A stretch of 64,000 nucleotides of DNA from Rhizobium grahamii CCGE 502 (GCF_000298315.2 NZ_AEYE02000011.1:186001-250000), one strand, 5' to 3'. Shown: positions 25,937 to 34,806, numbered from the stretch's first letter. Made by a program: numbers and translations. The notes: generated by a model not told the origin, from the sequence alone.

Positions 25937-27988
25937 ATGCCACAAACACTCGGCCTGCTCCCGCTGATCGTGTCATCACTCGGCACGACGGTCGCCGCGG
26001 CAAACGCACTTTATCTTGGCACTGCTGCTCTCCTTTATGGCGGTATTTTTGCTGGCGCGACGTTTCTTTCCAAGGCGTTGGCACCGAAGCCATCTGTTCC
26101 GAAGCCGGAAGATGGCACTTATAATCTCAAGCAGTCGGTTCCTTCGCTTCCGATCATTCTTGGAAGGGTGAAGAAGGCTGGAGACTACGCCTTCCTCGAG
26201 GAGTTTGGCGGTGTTGCTTACCACATCACCATTCACGCCGGTCACCGAATCCAAGGCTACGTGCAGCACTATCTGCATGACGAAGCTTGCGTGCTGGACG
26301 GAGCCGGAAACGTAATATCGCCAGACCACTTCACAGTCGCTGGTCAGCCACGAGTTTCAATCCACACCCGCACCGGGGCGGCCATCGGCGTTCCGTATCC
26401 TGATATCGTGAGTGTTTTCCCATCGATCTGGGGCAACGACTTCCGTGGTGATGGGCTGGCGTCAATCAGGATGGTCTGCGAGACGGTTTCTTCGGAGGAC
26501 TACCTCAACGCATATCCAAATCAGATGCCGGAGCATTCGGCCGTCATCGATGGCCACGCCGAAATCTACGATCCGCGCACCGGAACGTCCGGATTCACCA
26601 CCAATCTTGCGCTACTTCGCCTCTGGCACCTGACTAGCCCTTATGGCGGCAAGATGTCGCTATCCGACATGTATATGCCGGACTGGATTAACGCGGCCAA
26701 CGTCTGCGCTCAGACCGTGATAAATAGAAGCGGCGGCAGCGAATTCCGCTATCTTGGTGGCTTTTGGTTTCGCGCCGACAGCGATCCGATAGAAGTCGGT
26801 CGCACCATGGACCAAGCTGCTGACATGGTCGTCTACGAGCGCCCAGACGGCAAGATCGGGGTCCACGCCGGCGAGTATGTTGCGCCGACCATAACGCTCA
26901 CGGCGGCCGAAATCATCTCGTTTGGACTTAACGCCAACGTCGATCCGTCGACGACGGTTTTGGCTGTCCGCGGCAGGTATACCGACCCGACTGACCTCTA
27001 CAACACCAATGACGCCGCCATCTATGGCAACCCGTACATTGGCGAGGACACCGAGCGGACGATGACGGTGGAAAACGTGGCCGTGCAGTCGCACAACCAC
27101 ATTCAGCGCCTTCAGAAACTGGCCTATATCCGCAGGAACGGCGCCCGAGTTACGATCACCGCGCACTATGATCCTGATAATGATATCTCCTACAGCCGCT
27201 TTGTGCGCATCCAGTATGCGCCGAAGCTACCGGTCGGGATTGTTGAGATCACGTCCAAGGTCACGATCTCCTTGTCTGACATGACGGTCAGCTTCAGTGG
27301 GATTGTTGTTCCGTCTGGGCTCTATGACTTCAACGCCGCTACGGAGGAGGGGACGCCTGGCAATGCCGTCGTCATCCTGCCGCCAGCTGGCGTGCCGGTT
27401 CCTACCGGTTTTAGCGTTGTCATTCAGAATGAAGTTGTGTCTGGAGGGTCGACGGCTGCTTATGCGCTGGCAACTTGGACCAACGTCTCTGACGCCCTGA
27501 CTTACGAACTGGAGTGGGAGAAGACTTCGGGATCAACCGGGCCTCAGAAAGCCGTCTCTGGCGTCAACGTCTCACAAGTCAGGTCCGCCTATCTCGCTGA
27601 CGGTGTGCAATACAAGTTTCGTTTGCGGGCATGGTCATCCGGCGCGAGCTCGGACTGGACGGCATATGACACCCGTACAGCCACGGCTGATCCTACGCCT
27701 CCAGGCGTGGCAACCGGCGTTTCAGCGACTGGCGGCGTGGGCCAGATAGCCTTCAACTGGACGGCACCTAACAGCGCCAACTACGTGGCGGCACGCATCT
27801 ATACCAACAGCACCAACACCATGACCGGCGCAACGCTGCGGGCTACCGAATACGGGCCGCCTAGCAGCGCGGATAGCCGGACGATCACTGGATTGGCTGC
27901 TGGCACATACTTCGGCTTCGTCGAGGCCATCAATGCATCTGGCACGCCGGCCACGGCTGTCGCCACAGGTTCAAAGACCGTCACCTGA
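25937..27988 (+). CDS. Tail tip / host specificity protein with FN3 domains
   Basis: This 683-residue protein has an N-terminal hydrophobic region (about 10-45), then VPKPEDGTYNLKQSVPSLPIILGRVKKAGDY-type sequence usual at the start of phage tip-attachment baseplate proteins. Residues 495-590 and 592-683 are two fibronectin-type-III-like repeats (TYELEWEKTSG...YKFRLRAWSSG; TGLAAGTYFGFVEAINASG). It probably forms the tip to which the spike binds. Confidence 0.8.
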   Translation: MPQTLGLLPLIVSSLGTTVAAANALYLGTAALLYGGIFAGATFLSKALAPKPSVPKPEDGTYNLKQSVPSLPIILGRVKKAGDYAFLEEFGGVAYHITIHAGHRIQGYVQHYLHDEACVLDGAGNVISPDHFTVAGQPRVSIHTRTGAAIGVPYPDIVSVFPSIWGNDFRGDGLASIRMVCETVSSEDYLNAYPNQMPEHSAVIDGHAEIYDPRTGTSGFTTNLALLRLWHLTSPYGGKMSLSDMYMPDWINAANVCAQTVINRSGGSEFRYLGGFWFRADSDPIEVGRTMDQAADMVVYERPDGKIGVHAGEYVAPTITLTAAEIISFGLNANVDPSTTVLAVRGRYTDPTDLYNTNDAAIYGNPYIGEDTERTMTVENVAVQSHNHIQRLQKLAYIRRNGARVTITAHYDPDNDISYSRFVRIQYAPKLPVGIVEITSKVTISLSDMTVSFSGIVVPSGLYDFNAATEEGTPGNAVVILPPAGVPVPTGFSVVIQNEVVSGGSTAAYALATWTNVSDALTYELEWEKTSGSTGPQKAVSGVNVSQVRSAYLADGVQYKFRLRAWSSGASSDWTAYDTRTATADPTPPGVATGVSATGGVGQIAFNWTAPNSANYVAARIYTNSTNTMTGATLRATEYGPPSSADSRTITGLAAGTYFGFVEAINASGTPATAVATGSKTVT

Positions 27989-28007
27989 TCGAATTTAAGG
28001 AAATTCC

Positions 28008-30083
28008 ATGCCTTTGTCTTTCGCGCAAATCCTTCGCGACTTCATCACTGACGGCGTGCCGTCCTCGGGCGCGAACAAGCCAAAGAAGTCGGAGATGCGG
28101 GCTTGGGGCTCGTGGGTTGAATCCATCATCTCTGCCTTCACGTCGAACGGCGGGCTGATCTACTCGTCACTGGCTCTCTTGAATGCAGACCTTGCCCGCG
28201 CCGCCAACACCATGGCGTGGGTCGTGGGGGACGCCACGGCGGCCAACAACGGCGTTTATGGCAAGGTCGGCGCATCGGGCACCGGCTCGTGGACCCGCCG
28301 TAGCGACTTGCCGTTCAGCTTCATCATTGGAGCGGACGCAGGCGCTGGCACGGCTAACGCAATCCAGTCGACGACTTCACTGCCCGTGTCCTCTTCGGCG
28401 CTGGTGGTCACGAACGTCTTCCGCGTCAACACCGGCTCGCCGGTCACCATCTCGTTCAATGGCGGAGCAGCCCTTACAATCAAGAGCAACTCTGGAAACG
28501 ATATCGTTGCTGGCGGCATTGTCGCAGGGATGCTCATTTTCGGGTATGTGTCGGGCTCAACGTTCCGGCTGATCAGTGATCAGGTGGGTTCCGCAATTGT
28601 GGCTGCCGCCGAAGCTGCTGCCGCTGCTGCCGCGGCTAGTGCCGCTAGTATCAATCTCCCCTCTATTTCGGCGGGCGATAAGGGCTACGGCCTTACGGTC
28701 AACACTGCTGGCAACGGCTACGATAAGAACCCGGTGTCGATCGTTGCATTGACGCGCACTGCATTGAAGGCGTTGACTACCGCAATCGACCGGCCTGTCT
28801 ATCTGGCTGAGAGCGGACGTGAGGGAATGTTTAAGCTGCGTACAGGCTCACCTCCGGTGTCTGACACACAGGAAGGCGTATATGTCGTCAGCAACACGGC
28901 AGGGTTCTACTGGGAGCGTGCTTACGGTGCTGCCCTGCCATCGGTACGGGCTTTCGGCGCCGTACAGGATGCGGTGACGGATGATACAGCGGCATTCCAA
29001 GGTGCGCTTGATGTCCTCGGCTCTGCCATCATGCTTGCGTCGCAAGGCCTGAAGTCGAAGATCTCTGGAACGATCCGTCTGAAGAACGATCGCAACCACC
29101 TGCTCGGCGTTGGCAGGCCATGGTTGGTTTCCGGCACAGCTACTCCGATCTATGTGGAATCCAGCTTCCAGAAAGTCGGTGGCTTTGTGATTGACGGTGC
29201 CGCATCGGTTGCGAATACGGCGATCAGGATTCGCACGTCGCTTCGACAGATGACAACTATCGACATTGGCGACCTCTACCTACAAGACTGTTTCAACGGC
29301 ATTCAAGACGATAACAGCACGAACGTCGCCATTTTTGTCAAAATCCACGACATCACAATGGCAGGGCATCGCGGCTACGGGATAGCTACCTGGGATTGTT
29401 GGGCATCGTACCACATTGATCAGGTTGTGGTTGACCGGGTCGGAAAATCGGGCGTCGACTACAACTACCCGGCGTTCTACTTCAACGGCGCGGAGGGGAT
29501 CTTCTTCCGAAACTGCGCCCATAACGGAAGCTCCGCTACGGGTATTCAAGCCTTGCAGGACGGCGCGGTCTTTGAGATCTGCAACTTTGTTGAGTTCACG
29601 AACTTCATTCCCGACCACTCCGGCGGGCGTGGCATGGTGTTCATCACTTGCGCCAACGTGAAGGGCGACAAGTCGACATTGGTCAACTGCGGGAACCACG
29701 GCCTTGTTGCCTCTGGTGGTTCGATGTTCGACCTTGATAGCATCACTTCAACGCAGCTAGCGGCAAGCGCGACTCTAGCTGACGCATTCAACATCGATAG
29801 CGTTCAGGGCTTCCGAGCCAAGGGGCTCTACGGTACCGGCTTTAAGCGCAACGGTATCTTCGCGAATGCCTGTCAGAGAATGAATGTTCAAGGCGAATTC
29901 TCAAGCAATGCCAACCGCGGGATTGTGACCCTTGGGGCGAGCAGCGCGAATCTCTTCCATGGCTGCCTCACCGCAAGCAACACAGCCGGCAACTATTCGC
30001 TGGTCGCCTCGAGCGACTATCTGCGCGACCATATCGTCAGTGCTGGAACAATCGGAGATGCGACCGGGCCGGCAACAGCCTGA
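28008..30083 (+). CDS. Tailspike with beta-helix (pectate-lyase-like) domain
   Basis: This 691-residue receptor-binding protein has an N-terminal attachment part, an Ala-rich helix (AAAEAAAAAAAASAASIN, about 200-220), then VRAFGAVQDAVTDDTAAFQGAL at about 310. That segment is the standard entry to right-handed beta-helix spikes. The rest (VVDRVGKSGVDYN, GVG.., IFANACQRMNVQG) shows the repeating small-residue pattern of the helix. Likely binds or cuts surface polysaccharide. The broken acyltransferase follows convergently. Confidence 0.85.
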   Translation: MPLSFAQILRDFITDGVPSSGANKPKKSEMRAWGSWVESIISAFTSNGGLIYSSLALLNADLARAANTMAWVVGDATAANNGVYGKVGASGTGSWTRRSDLPFSFIIGADAGAGTANAIQSTTSLPVSSSALVVTNVFRVNTGSPVTISFNGGAALTIKSNSGNDIVAGGIVAGMLIFGYVSGSTFRLISDQVGSAIVAAAEAAAAAAAASAASINLPSISAGDKGYGLTVNTAGNGYDKNPVSIVALTRTALKALTTAIDRPVYLAESGREGMFKLRTGSPPVSDTQEGVYVVSNTAGFYWERAYGAALPSVRAFGAVQDAVTDDTAAFQGALDVLGSAIMLASQGLKSKISGTIRLKNDRNHLLGVGRPWLVSGTATPIYVESSFQKVGGFVIDGAASVANTAIRIRTSLRQMTTIDIGDLYLQDCFNGIQDDNSTNVAIFVKIHDITMAGHRGYGIATWDCWASYHIDQVVVDRVGKSGVDYNYPAFYFNGAEGIFFRNCAHNGSSATGIQALQDGAVFEICNFVEFTNFIPDHSGGRGMVFITCANVKGDKSTLVNCGNHGLVASGGSMFDLDSITSTQLAASATLADAFNIDSVQGFRAKGLYGTGFKRNGIFANACQRMNVQGEFSSNANRGIVTLGASSANLFHGCLTASNTAGNYSLVASSDYLRDHIVSAGTIGDATGPATA

Positions 30084-30104
30084 GATAGTTGGGGCGGTAA
30101 CGGT

Positions 30105-31212
30105 CTAAGCCATCCGGGGGCGTTGGAAAAGGAGAGCGTAGAGCCGCTTTCCTTCCTTCTTCCCCCATGCTTCCACTGTCTTGTTGAGGATGCGAGCCAC
30201 TGCGAAAACCACGAACGTGACGAGAGGGATGGCGACGGCCCCCGGAACCCCCTTCTCGACCAACACACGCATCATTGCGTACCCGGAAACACCGTGGATG
30301 ACATAGAGTGGATAGCTGATATCCGCGAAGAAACTGCCGATGGTAGTTCTACCAAATAGCTTAGGAAAACGGGATGCAAAGCCGAATAGGAGAATAGCGA
30401 AAGCGTAGCTCCAAATAATCGGTTGGAAAGCCTGGTTAGGCCCAGAGACGATCGATAGAACGAATGCAAGGTATTAGCGTCGATATCATTGCGAACCCTA
30501 GGCCTATACGAAGAGCGCCGTTGTACATAAAGTGAAAAGCAACTCCGATAAACATGAAAGCCAAGAACGGCGCCCCCGCCGCAGTAATGGTTCCTGCATA
30601 CCCTTGGACCGATACACTCAGAAGACGATCAACCGCGATGATAGCTACGGGTACGAGGAAAACCTTGCGAGAAGCACGGCGTATCCACGGAGCGATGAAC
30701 GCGCAGATCAGGTAGAATTTTACCTCAATCTCCAGTGTCCAAATGATCCCGTCAATTGATGCGGTCGACCTTGTGAGCTCTCTCATCCCAGGAAGAAAAT
30801 GCGGCAGTATCTGATCAGGAGTGAATGGCCATGGGTTATCGAAGTAGCTACCTGTGAGATAGATGCTCGCGAGTGTGAACAAAAACCCGGCCGCGTAGAG
30901 CGGGTAGATCCGAAAGAAACGGCCAAACAGAAACGCTGCTCTGGATCCGCTCTTGATGGAGTAGGGGATCACGAACCCGCTGATTATGAAAAACAGCGAG
31001 ACCCCGAGCGACGACCAGATGAGATGCGGGATCGAGTAAAGCCAGAAGAGGTAGTCGGGTTCGAGCTGCACGCCTTCGGGCATGACGGGCGCGTTGATCA
31101 GCGATGATATGACTGTTCGGTCTCCAGGGAAGAAACTGTGATAGTGCTCTAGCAGGACCATGATAGCCGCAGCTCCCCGTAAGGTGTTTGCGAACTCCAC
31201 GCGTTCCTTCAT
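30105..31212 (-). pseudogene. Frameshifted acyltransferase-3 (O-acetyltransferase)
   Basis: The first 245 or so residues encode a polytopic acyltransferase with NTLRGAAAIMVLLEHYH and SLFFIISGFVIPYS. The frame is lost at about 30,468-30,480. In the next frame the protein resumes with AFVLSIVSGPNQAFQPIIW and ADISYPLYVIHG, the standard C-terminal pattern, ending at TAG 30105. The total span has one base too many for an intact frame. The intact gene would have acylated surface polysaccharide. Lying beside the tailspike it looks like a conversion gene that changes the receptor. Confidence 0.85.
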
Positions 31213-31367
31213 CAGCTTCCCCTCTTTGGCCTGTTTGCCTCCTACATGTTAAACACGCGCTGAGGAATAGTTCGCGCGTGGCGCGTCAGGTGGCGTCAGT
31301 AACAAAGAGTTTCGGCTGTTTCTATTGCGTCACTACAGGCTCGCTTCGGCGTGCCTCTTTGATGCAA

Positions 31368-31649
31368 CTAGTGGTGCGACGGGCCCGCTGAACGTTTCGG
31401 CGTGAGCCAGGAAAGAAGACGATCGATAAAGGAAAACTGCTCGGGTAGGCCGAGGTAGTGACGCCCTGAGTTGGTCAGGGCGTAGGATCTACCTCCGCCC
31501 CATCCGCGCCTGATCGTGATCAGGCCAGCCCGTTCGGCGCCCTCGGCCAGTTCAGCCACACCCTCATCAAATCCGCCTTCATCGGCCCAATTGTTGAAGC
31601 CGTTGTTCTCGTGGATCGCTGTCAGTAGCTGTCTGAATGTCGTGATCAT
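31368..31649 (-). CDS. Small winged-helix-like protein
   Basis: This 93-residue protein has TFRQLLTAIHENNGFNNWADEGGFDEGVAEL then AGLITIRRGWGGGRSYALTNSGRHYLGL. This looks like a compact winged helix with a Gly-rich wing. Start ATG 31649 is uncertain. It is read opposite to the lysis genes. Function is unknown. Confidence 0.5.
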   Translation of the reverse strand: MITTFRQLLTAIHENNGFNNWADEGGFDEGVAELAEGAERAGLITIRRGWGGGRSYALTNSGRHYLGLPEQFSFIDRLLSWLTPKRSAGPSHH

Positions 31650-31699
31650 GCGGCGAACATAGTTCACTATCTAACTCTGCACAATCTGGAGCTTTGAAA

Positions 31700-31924
31700 A
31701 TGTTCATCCCCGACTGGCGCCGGGTGCTTTCGCGCGCCTGGTCGCTGCGGCTTATCGAGCTCGCGGCACTGGCCGACATCATTCTCAATCTCGTTCCGGC
31801 CGTGTCCGACTTCCTGCCGTGGTGGCTAACCTTGGCACTGCTTGGCGGCGCGTACATCGCCCGGATGCTGGCGCAACCGGACCCGAAACCGACCGACGGA
31901 GAAGCCAATGCCAAAACTGAATAA
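31700..31924 (+). CDS. Holin-like membrane protein
   Basis: This 74-residue protein has two hydrophobic segments (IELAALADIILNLVPAVS and WWLTLALLGGAYIARMLA) and a polar tail. It lies just before the lysozyme gene, whose start it overlaps, so it may be the holin. GGAG lies before ATG 31700. Confidence 0.65.
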   Translation: MFIPDWRRVLSRAWSLRLIELAALADIILNLVPAVSDFLPWWLTLALLGGAYIARMLAQPDPKPTDGEANAKTE

Positions 31925-32387
31925 GAAGGCGGTCGCAGCAGTTGCGGCCGTCGCGCTTTCGATCGGCACGCTGATCAAGCCGTGGGAAGGGCTGTCGCTG
32001 ACCGCCTATCCGGATATCGTCGGCGTGTGGACGGCATGCTACGGCGAGACGCAGAACATCCGCAAGGGGATGAAGTTTACCAAGGCGGAATGCGACGAGA
32101 AGCTCCTGACGCGCGTCATGGGCGACTATTACCTACCGCTGACCGAGTGCATCGCCGACTTCGACCGCAAGCCGGTTGAGTGGCAGGCTGCAGCCATCTC
32201 CGTGACCTACAACGTCGGCGTAGGCGCTGCCTGCAAGTCGACGTTCGCTCGGCTAGCTCGAGAGGGCCGGATCAAGGAAAGCTGCCATGCCATGACTGCC
32301 TTCAATAAGGCGGGCGGCAGGGTAGTGCAGGGGCTCGTCAACAGGCGGAGCGCTGAACTGGCTTTGTGCCTGAAGGGGGTCGCATGA
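31908..32387 (+). CDS. Endolysin, GH24 lysozyme with signal-anchor N-terminus
   Basis: This 159-residue muramidase cuts the peptidoglycan glycan strand. The catalytic pattern is intact: Glu27 in PWEGL, Asp36 and Thr42 in YPDIVGVWTAC (E-8-D-5-T spacing). A weakly hydrophobic Ala/Val-rich N-terminus (KKAVAAVAAVALSIGTLI) resembles SAR endolysins, which are membrane-tethered until released. It overlaps genes on both sides. Confidence 0.9.
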   Translation: MPKLNKKAVAAVAAVALSIGTLIKPWEGLSLTAYPDIVGVWTACYGETQNIRKGMKFTKAECDEKLLTRVMGDYYLPLTECIADFDRKPVEWQAAAISVTYNVGVGAACKSTFARLAREGRIKESCHAMTAFNKAGGRVVQGLVNRRSAELALCLKGVA

Positions 32388-32617
32388 ACTCCACCAAAAT
32401 CACGAACTACACCTTCATCGCGCTGGCTGTTCTGTCATCGCTCGTTGGTGGCCTGCAGCTGCTGGACTGGTCCGCATTCCTCACGAAGGATCAGACGATC
32501 GCCGTCATGAGCTTCCTCAGTTCCTTTGGTGCTGTGGTCAAGTTTTGGGTGGCGAGCGCTGAATTCTACGCCAAGCAGTTGGTTGCAGCACAGACTGCCG
32601 AGCAGGTGACGCAATGA
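32384..32617 (+). CDS. Small membrane protein, second holin/antiholin candidate
   Basis: This 77-residue protein has two hydrophobic segments (YTFIALAVLSSLVGGLQLL and AVMSFLSSFGAVVKFWVA). ATG 32384 overlaps the lysozyme stop (ATGA) and its own end overlaps the Rz-like gene. A holin or antiholin role is inferred from position. Confidence 0.6.
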   Translation: MNSTKITNYTFIALAVLSSLVGGLQLLDWSAFLTKDQTIAVMSFLSSFGAVVKFWVASAEFYAKQLVAAQTAEQVTQ

Positions 32618-32985
32618 TCGCCGCCCTAACCAGCAAATGGGCCGCCTACGCCATCGGCGCCCTCGTTGCGGTCGGCCTCGTCCTGCTTGCCGTCAACGCC
32701 ATATACAATCGCGGCTATGAGGCTGCGGCCGAAAAGGGCAGGGCGGAGGTCGCCGAGCTCAAGGCCGCGGCAGTAGATGCCCGCGACAAGGAAGAAAGCC
32801 GCCAGTACGCTGCCAACGAAGCAGCGAAAGCCCGCGAGGGCATCCGCATTGCCGAGATCGAGGCAGAGAACCAATCCCTAGAACAAAAGATCGAGGAGTT
32901 GCAGCGTGCAGCTAAGCAAGATCCTGATGCTGGCCGCACTGCTCTCAGTGCTCCCGGCGTGCGCCGTATCAACAAGATCCGCTAA
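32614..32985 (+). CDS. Rz-like inner membrane spanin
   Basis: This 123-residue protein has one N-terminal membrane helix (YAIGALVAVGLVLLAVNAIY) and a long charged coiled coil (EIEAENQSLEQKIEELQRA). That is the form of i-spanins, which bridge to an outer membrane lipoprotein and disrupt it after endolysin action. The Rz1-like gene is nested in its 3' end in another frame, the classical Rz/Rz1 arrangement. Confidence 0.82.
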   Translation: MIAALTSKWAAYAIGALVAVGLVLLAVNAIYNRGYEAAAEKGRAEVAELKAAAVDARDKEESRQYAANEAAKAREGIRIAEIEAENQSLEQKIEELQRAAKQDPDAGRTALSAPGVRRINKIR

Positions 32986-33217
32986 TCTCATCGTCCCGCC
33001 GGCGCCACCTCGGCTAGCCGCTCCAGACAGTGTGCTCGTGCAGAAGTGCGTCGGGCCGGTCGATATTGGCGACAAGGAACTGACGCAGGCGGAATTGGAA
33101 CACCTTTGGATCACAGACCGCCAGCGGCTGCTGACGTGCGTTCGACGCCACCTGGCGCTACGCGACTTCTATGCCGACCGCGACGGCAGGCTTTCCGGCA
33201 GGGCGGTGACGAAGTGA
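32906..33217 (+). CDS. Rz1-like outer membrane spanin lipoprotein
   Basis: This 103-residue protein starts at GTG 32906, inside the Rz gene in the +1 frame, with GAGGAG upstream. It has a signal with lipobox LPAC and a proline-rich segment (VPPAPPRLAAP). These are Rz1 features, although it is longer than most and has a charged C-terminus. Its end overlaps the next start (GTGA). Confidence 0.82.
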   Translation: MQLSKILMLAALLSVLPACAVSTRSANLIVPPAPPRLAAPDSVLVQKCVGPVDIGDKELTQAELEHLWITDRQRLLTCVRRHLALRDFYADRDGRLSGRAVTK

Positions 33218-33537
33218 CGCAAGTTAAATTGGTGTGCGATGCCTCCAAATTGGACGCTGCACTATCGACGCTTTCCGATGCGGCCGAGCTTTTTCCGGAA
33301 GTCTGCGAGCGTCTTATCTACATTCTCGATGCCGGCCAGGAGCTCGTCAGCCTGAAATGCTACGGTACGACCACAACCCTCGCAACTGAAGTATGTGTTG
33401 TTCTGTATCCAAGCGATACTCTTCTTCGTCTTGTGACCGCAGCCAGGGCAGGGGATGCTGATTTCTGCGTCTTCGAACATGCAACTCCTCCGGATGACGA
33501 TTCGCAGGGCAACACAACCGGTGAGGCCATGCAATGA
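33214..33537 (+). CDS. Phage protein of 107 residues, opposite strand also coding
   Basis: Starts at GTG in GTGA overlap with the Rz1-like gene and ends in ATGA overlap with 33534, so it fits the operon exactly. It reads VKLVCDASKLDAALSTLSDAAELFPEV and RLIYILDAGQELVSLK, a plausible alpha/beta protein of unknown role. The complementary strand holds an equally convincing gene (33262-33480); see that entry. Confidence 0.55.
   Translation: MTQVKLVCDASKLDAALSTLSDAAELFPEVCERLIYILDAGQELVSLKCYGTTTTLATEVCVVLYPSDTLLRLVTAARAGDADFCVFEHATPPDDDSQGNTTGEAMQ
33262..33480 (-). CDS. Zinc-ribbon-like protein antisense to the lysis operon
   Basis: This 72-residue protein has ISIPCPGCGHKTKKSIAWI then FSCEGCGRTVAF, two CxxC pairs typical of a zinc ribbon, and a helical C-terminus. 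A perfect GGAGGAG lies just before ATG 33480. About two thirds of its codons end in G or C, more than for the plus-strand gene. I recall similar small zinc-ribbon proteins in rhizobia. It is fully antisense to 33214-33537. Confidence 0.55.
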   Translation of the reverse strand: MFEDAEISIPCPGCGHKTKKSIAWIQNNTYFSCEGCGRTVAFQADELLAGIENVDKTLADFRKKLGRIGKRR

Positions 33538-33875
33538 CGCCGGAAGAGATCATGAAGGTTGTCCTATTTTTCCTCACTCTTGCGGGTGCGGGGTGGGGCA
33601 TATGGTGGAAGATCGATGGCCGAGTAAGCAAGGGTGAAGAAGCAGCGGCCAGCCGCATTGCTGCCGCCGAGGCAAAGGCCGACAAGGCACTGGACGAGCT
33701 TGCCAGCCAACGTATCCATGTGGCTGAGCATTACGTTTCGAAAGCCGGCCTGCGCGAGACCACGGATCAGATCATGGAGGCGATCAGCGGCGTGAAGGCT
33801 GCGGTCGACAACATGACGCTTCGCGTCGATCGCATCGTCGAGGCGCAGGGTAGGCGGACGACGACGCGGGGGTAG
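33534..33875 (+). CDS. Membrane-anchored coiled-coil phage protein
   Basis: This 113-residue protein has one N-terminal membrane helix (VVLFFLTLAGAGWGIWW) followed by a long helix with Ala/Lys/Glu heptads (AAEAKADKALDELASQ). It is the last gene of the lysis operon. It may be a holin-like or superinfection-exclusion protein; no motif decides. Confidence 0.6.
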   Translation: MTPEEIMKVVLFFLTLAGAGWGIWWKIDGRVSKGEEAAASRIAAAEAKADKALDELASQRIHVAEHYVSKAGLRETTDQIMEAISGVKAAVDNMTLRVDRIVEAQGRRTTTRG

Positions 33876-33897
33876 TGACACAAAATCATTTTGTCAC
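33875..33897. promoter_or_regulatory. Operator-like palindrome upstream of Panacea gene
   Basis: The 23-bp dyad has arms GTGACA and TGTCAC around CAAAATCATTT. A further half-site, GTGACAAAATG, lies at 33933-33943. The TGACAAAAT half-site is shared with the phage repressor operators at 5609-5623. Confidence 0.55.
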
Positions 33898-33970
33898 CAC
33901 TCGTTGTATAGGTAATGATTCCCACATATATACGTGACAAAATGCAACCAGAATCACGGAGGCGGATGCG

Positions 33971-34435
33971 ATGTACAATACACGTCACGTGTTAAATACT
34001 CTGCTGCAACGCGCCTTCAAAGAAGGGCGGACAGACGTATCGCCCATGAAGGCGCAGAAGCTTCTCTTCTACACCCATGGGTGGCACCTCGCCACCACCG
34101 GGCACCCAGCGATCGAGCACAATTTCGATGTTTGGCAGTTCGGGCCCGTAGTTCCTGATCTCTACCATGACCTTAAGCACTTTGGCAGCGGGCCCGTAAG
34201 TTCATACGTCAAGAACCCGTTCGAGGATAAGCCGTTTGTGGTCAACCCGATGAAAAAGGCGCTTTACGAGTCTCTGGATATTGCCTGGGAAAAGTATATC
34301 GGGATTCCGGCAGTCAATCTCTCGGCCATGACCCATGAGGTTGGCTCACCATGGGACGTGGCAAGGCGACAGGGTCTATCAACAATACCCAATGCACTGA
34401 TACGAGATTATTTTGTTAGATCTGCCTCCCGTTGA
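33971..34435 (+). CDS. Panacea (DUF4065/SocA-like) domain protein
   Basis: This 154-residue protein matches the Panacea pattern: NTLLQRAFKEGRTDVSPMKAQKLLFYTHGWHL, FDVWQFGPVVPDLYHDLK, and VGSPWDVARR at the C-terminus. This domain serves as antitoxin in PanAT-type toxin-antitoxin pairs with many different toxins, and is related to SocA of Caulobacter. An overlapping membrane-protein gene follows, suggesting a pair. GGAGG precedes the start. Confidence 0.85.
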   Translation: MYNTRHVLNTLLQRAFKEGRTDVSPMKAQKLLFYTHGWHLATTGHPAIEHNFDVWQFGPVVPDLYHDLKHFGSGPVSSYVKNPFEDKPFVVNPMKKALYESLDIAWEKYIGIPAVNLSAMTHEVGSPWDVARRQGLSTIPNALIRDYFVRSASR

Positions 34436-34772
34436 GACTACTCTCGTATCGATAGAAGATGCTCGGAGGGCCGAACCAACGGTACGGCCGCCAGACGAGC
34501 TTGCTCTCGAGGAGATGAAGAACAATCATGCCGCCCGCACACACAGGATGCAACGCGGCCTGATTGGACTTATTGTCGGGACGGGGCCGGAAAAGGCAGG
34601 AAACGTTGCGACCGTGGCAATCGTCGCGTCGTTTGCACTCGTGATGATCGCGTTCTTCAGATTTGATTTCGCCACTCAGTTCGAGCTTTTCTTCAAGATC
34701 CTTACAACGATGCTGGGGCCGGTCGGCCTGGCTCTAGGCTATCTGTTTGGGTCGAAAGAAAAGGGCAGCTAG
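34413..34772 (+). CDS. Membrane protein partner of the Panacea gene, toxin candidate
   Basis: This up to 119-residue protein has a charged N-terminus and two hydrophobic segments (VATVAIVASFALVMIAFF and ILTTMLGPVGLALGYLF). It overlaps the Panacea gene, using TTG 34413; ATG 34515 gives a shorter form. Membrane-acting toxins are known partners of Panacea antitoxins, so a toxin role is possible; a housekeeping phage role is equally open. Confidence 0.55.
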   Translation: MLDLPPVETTLVSIEDARRAEPTVRPPDELALEEMKNNHAARTHRMQRGLIGLIVGTGPEKAGNVATVAIVASFALVMIAFFRFDFATQFELFFKILTTMLGPVGLALGYLFGSKEKGS

Positions 34773-34806
34773 AACCAGCCGCGCCGCACTACGCGCTCGT
34801 AACCAA

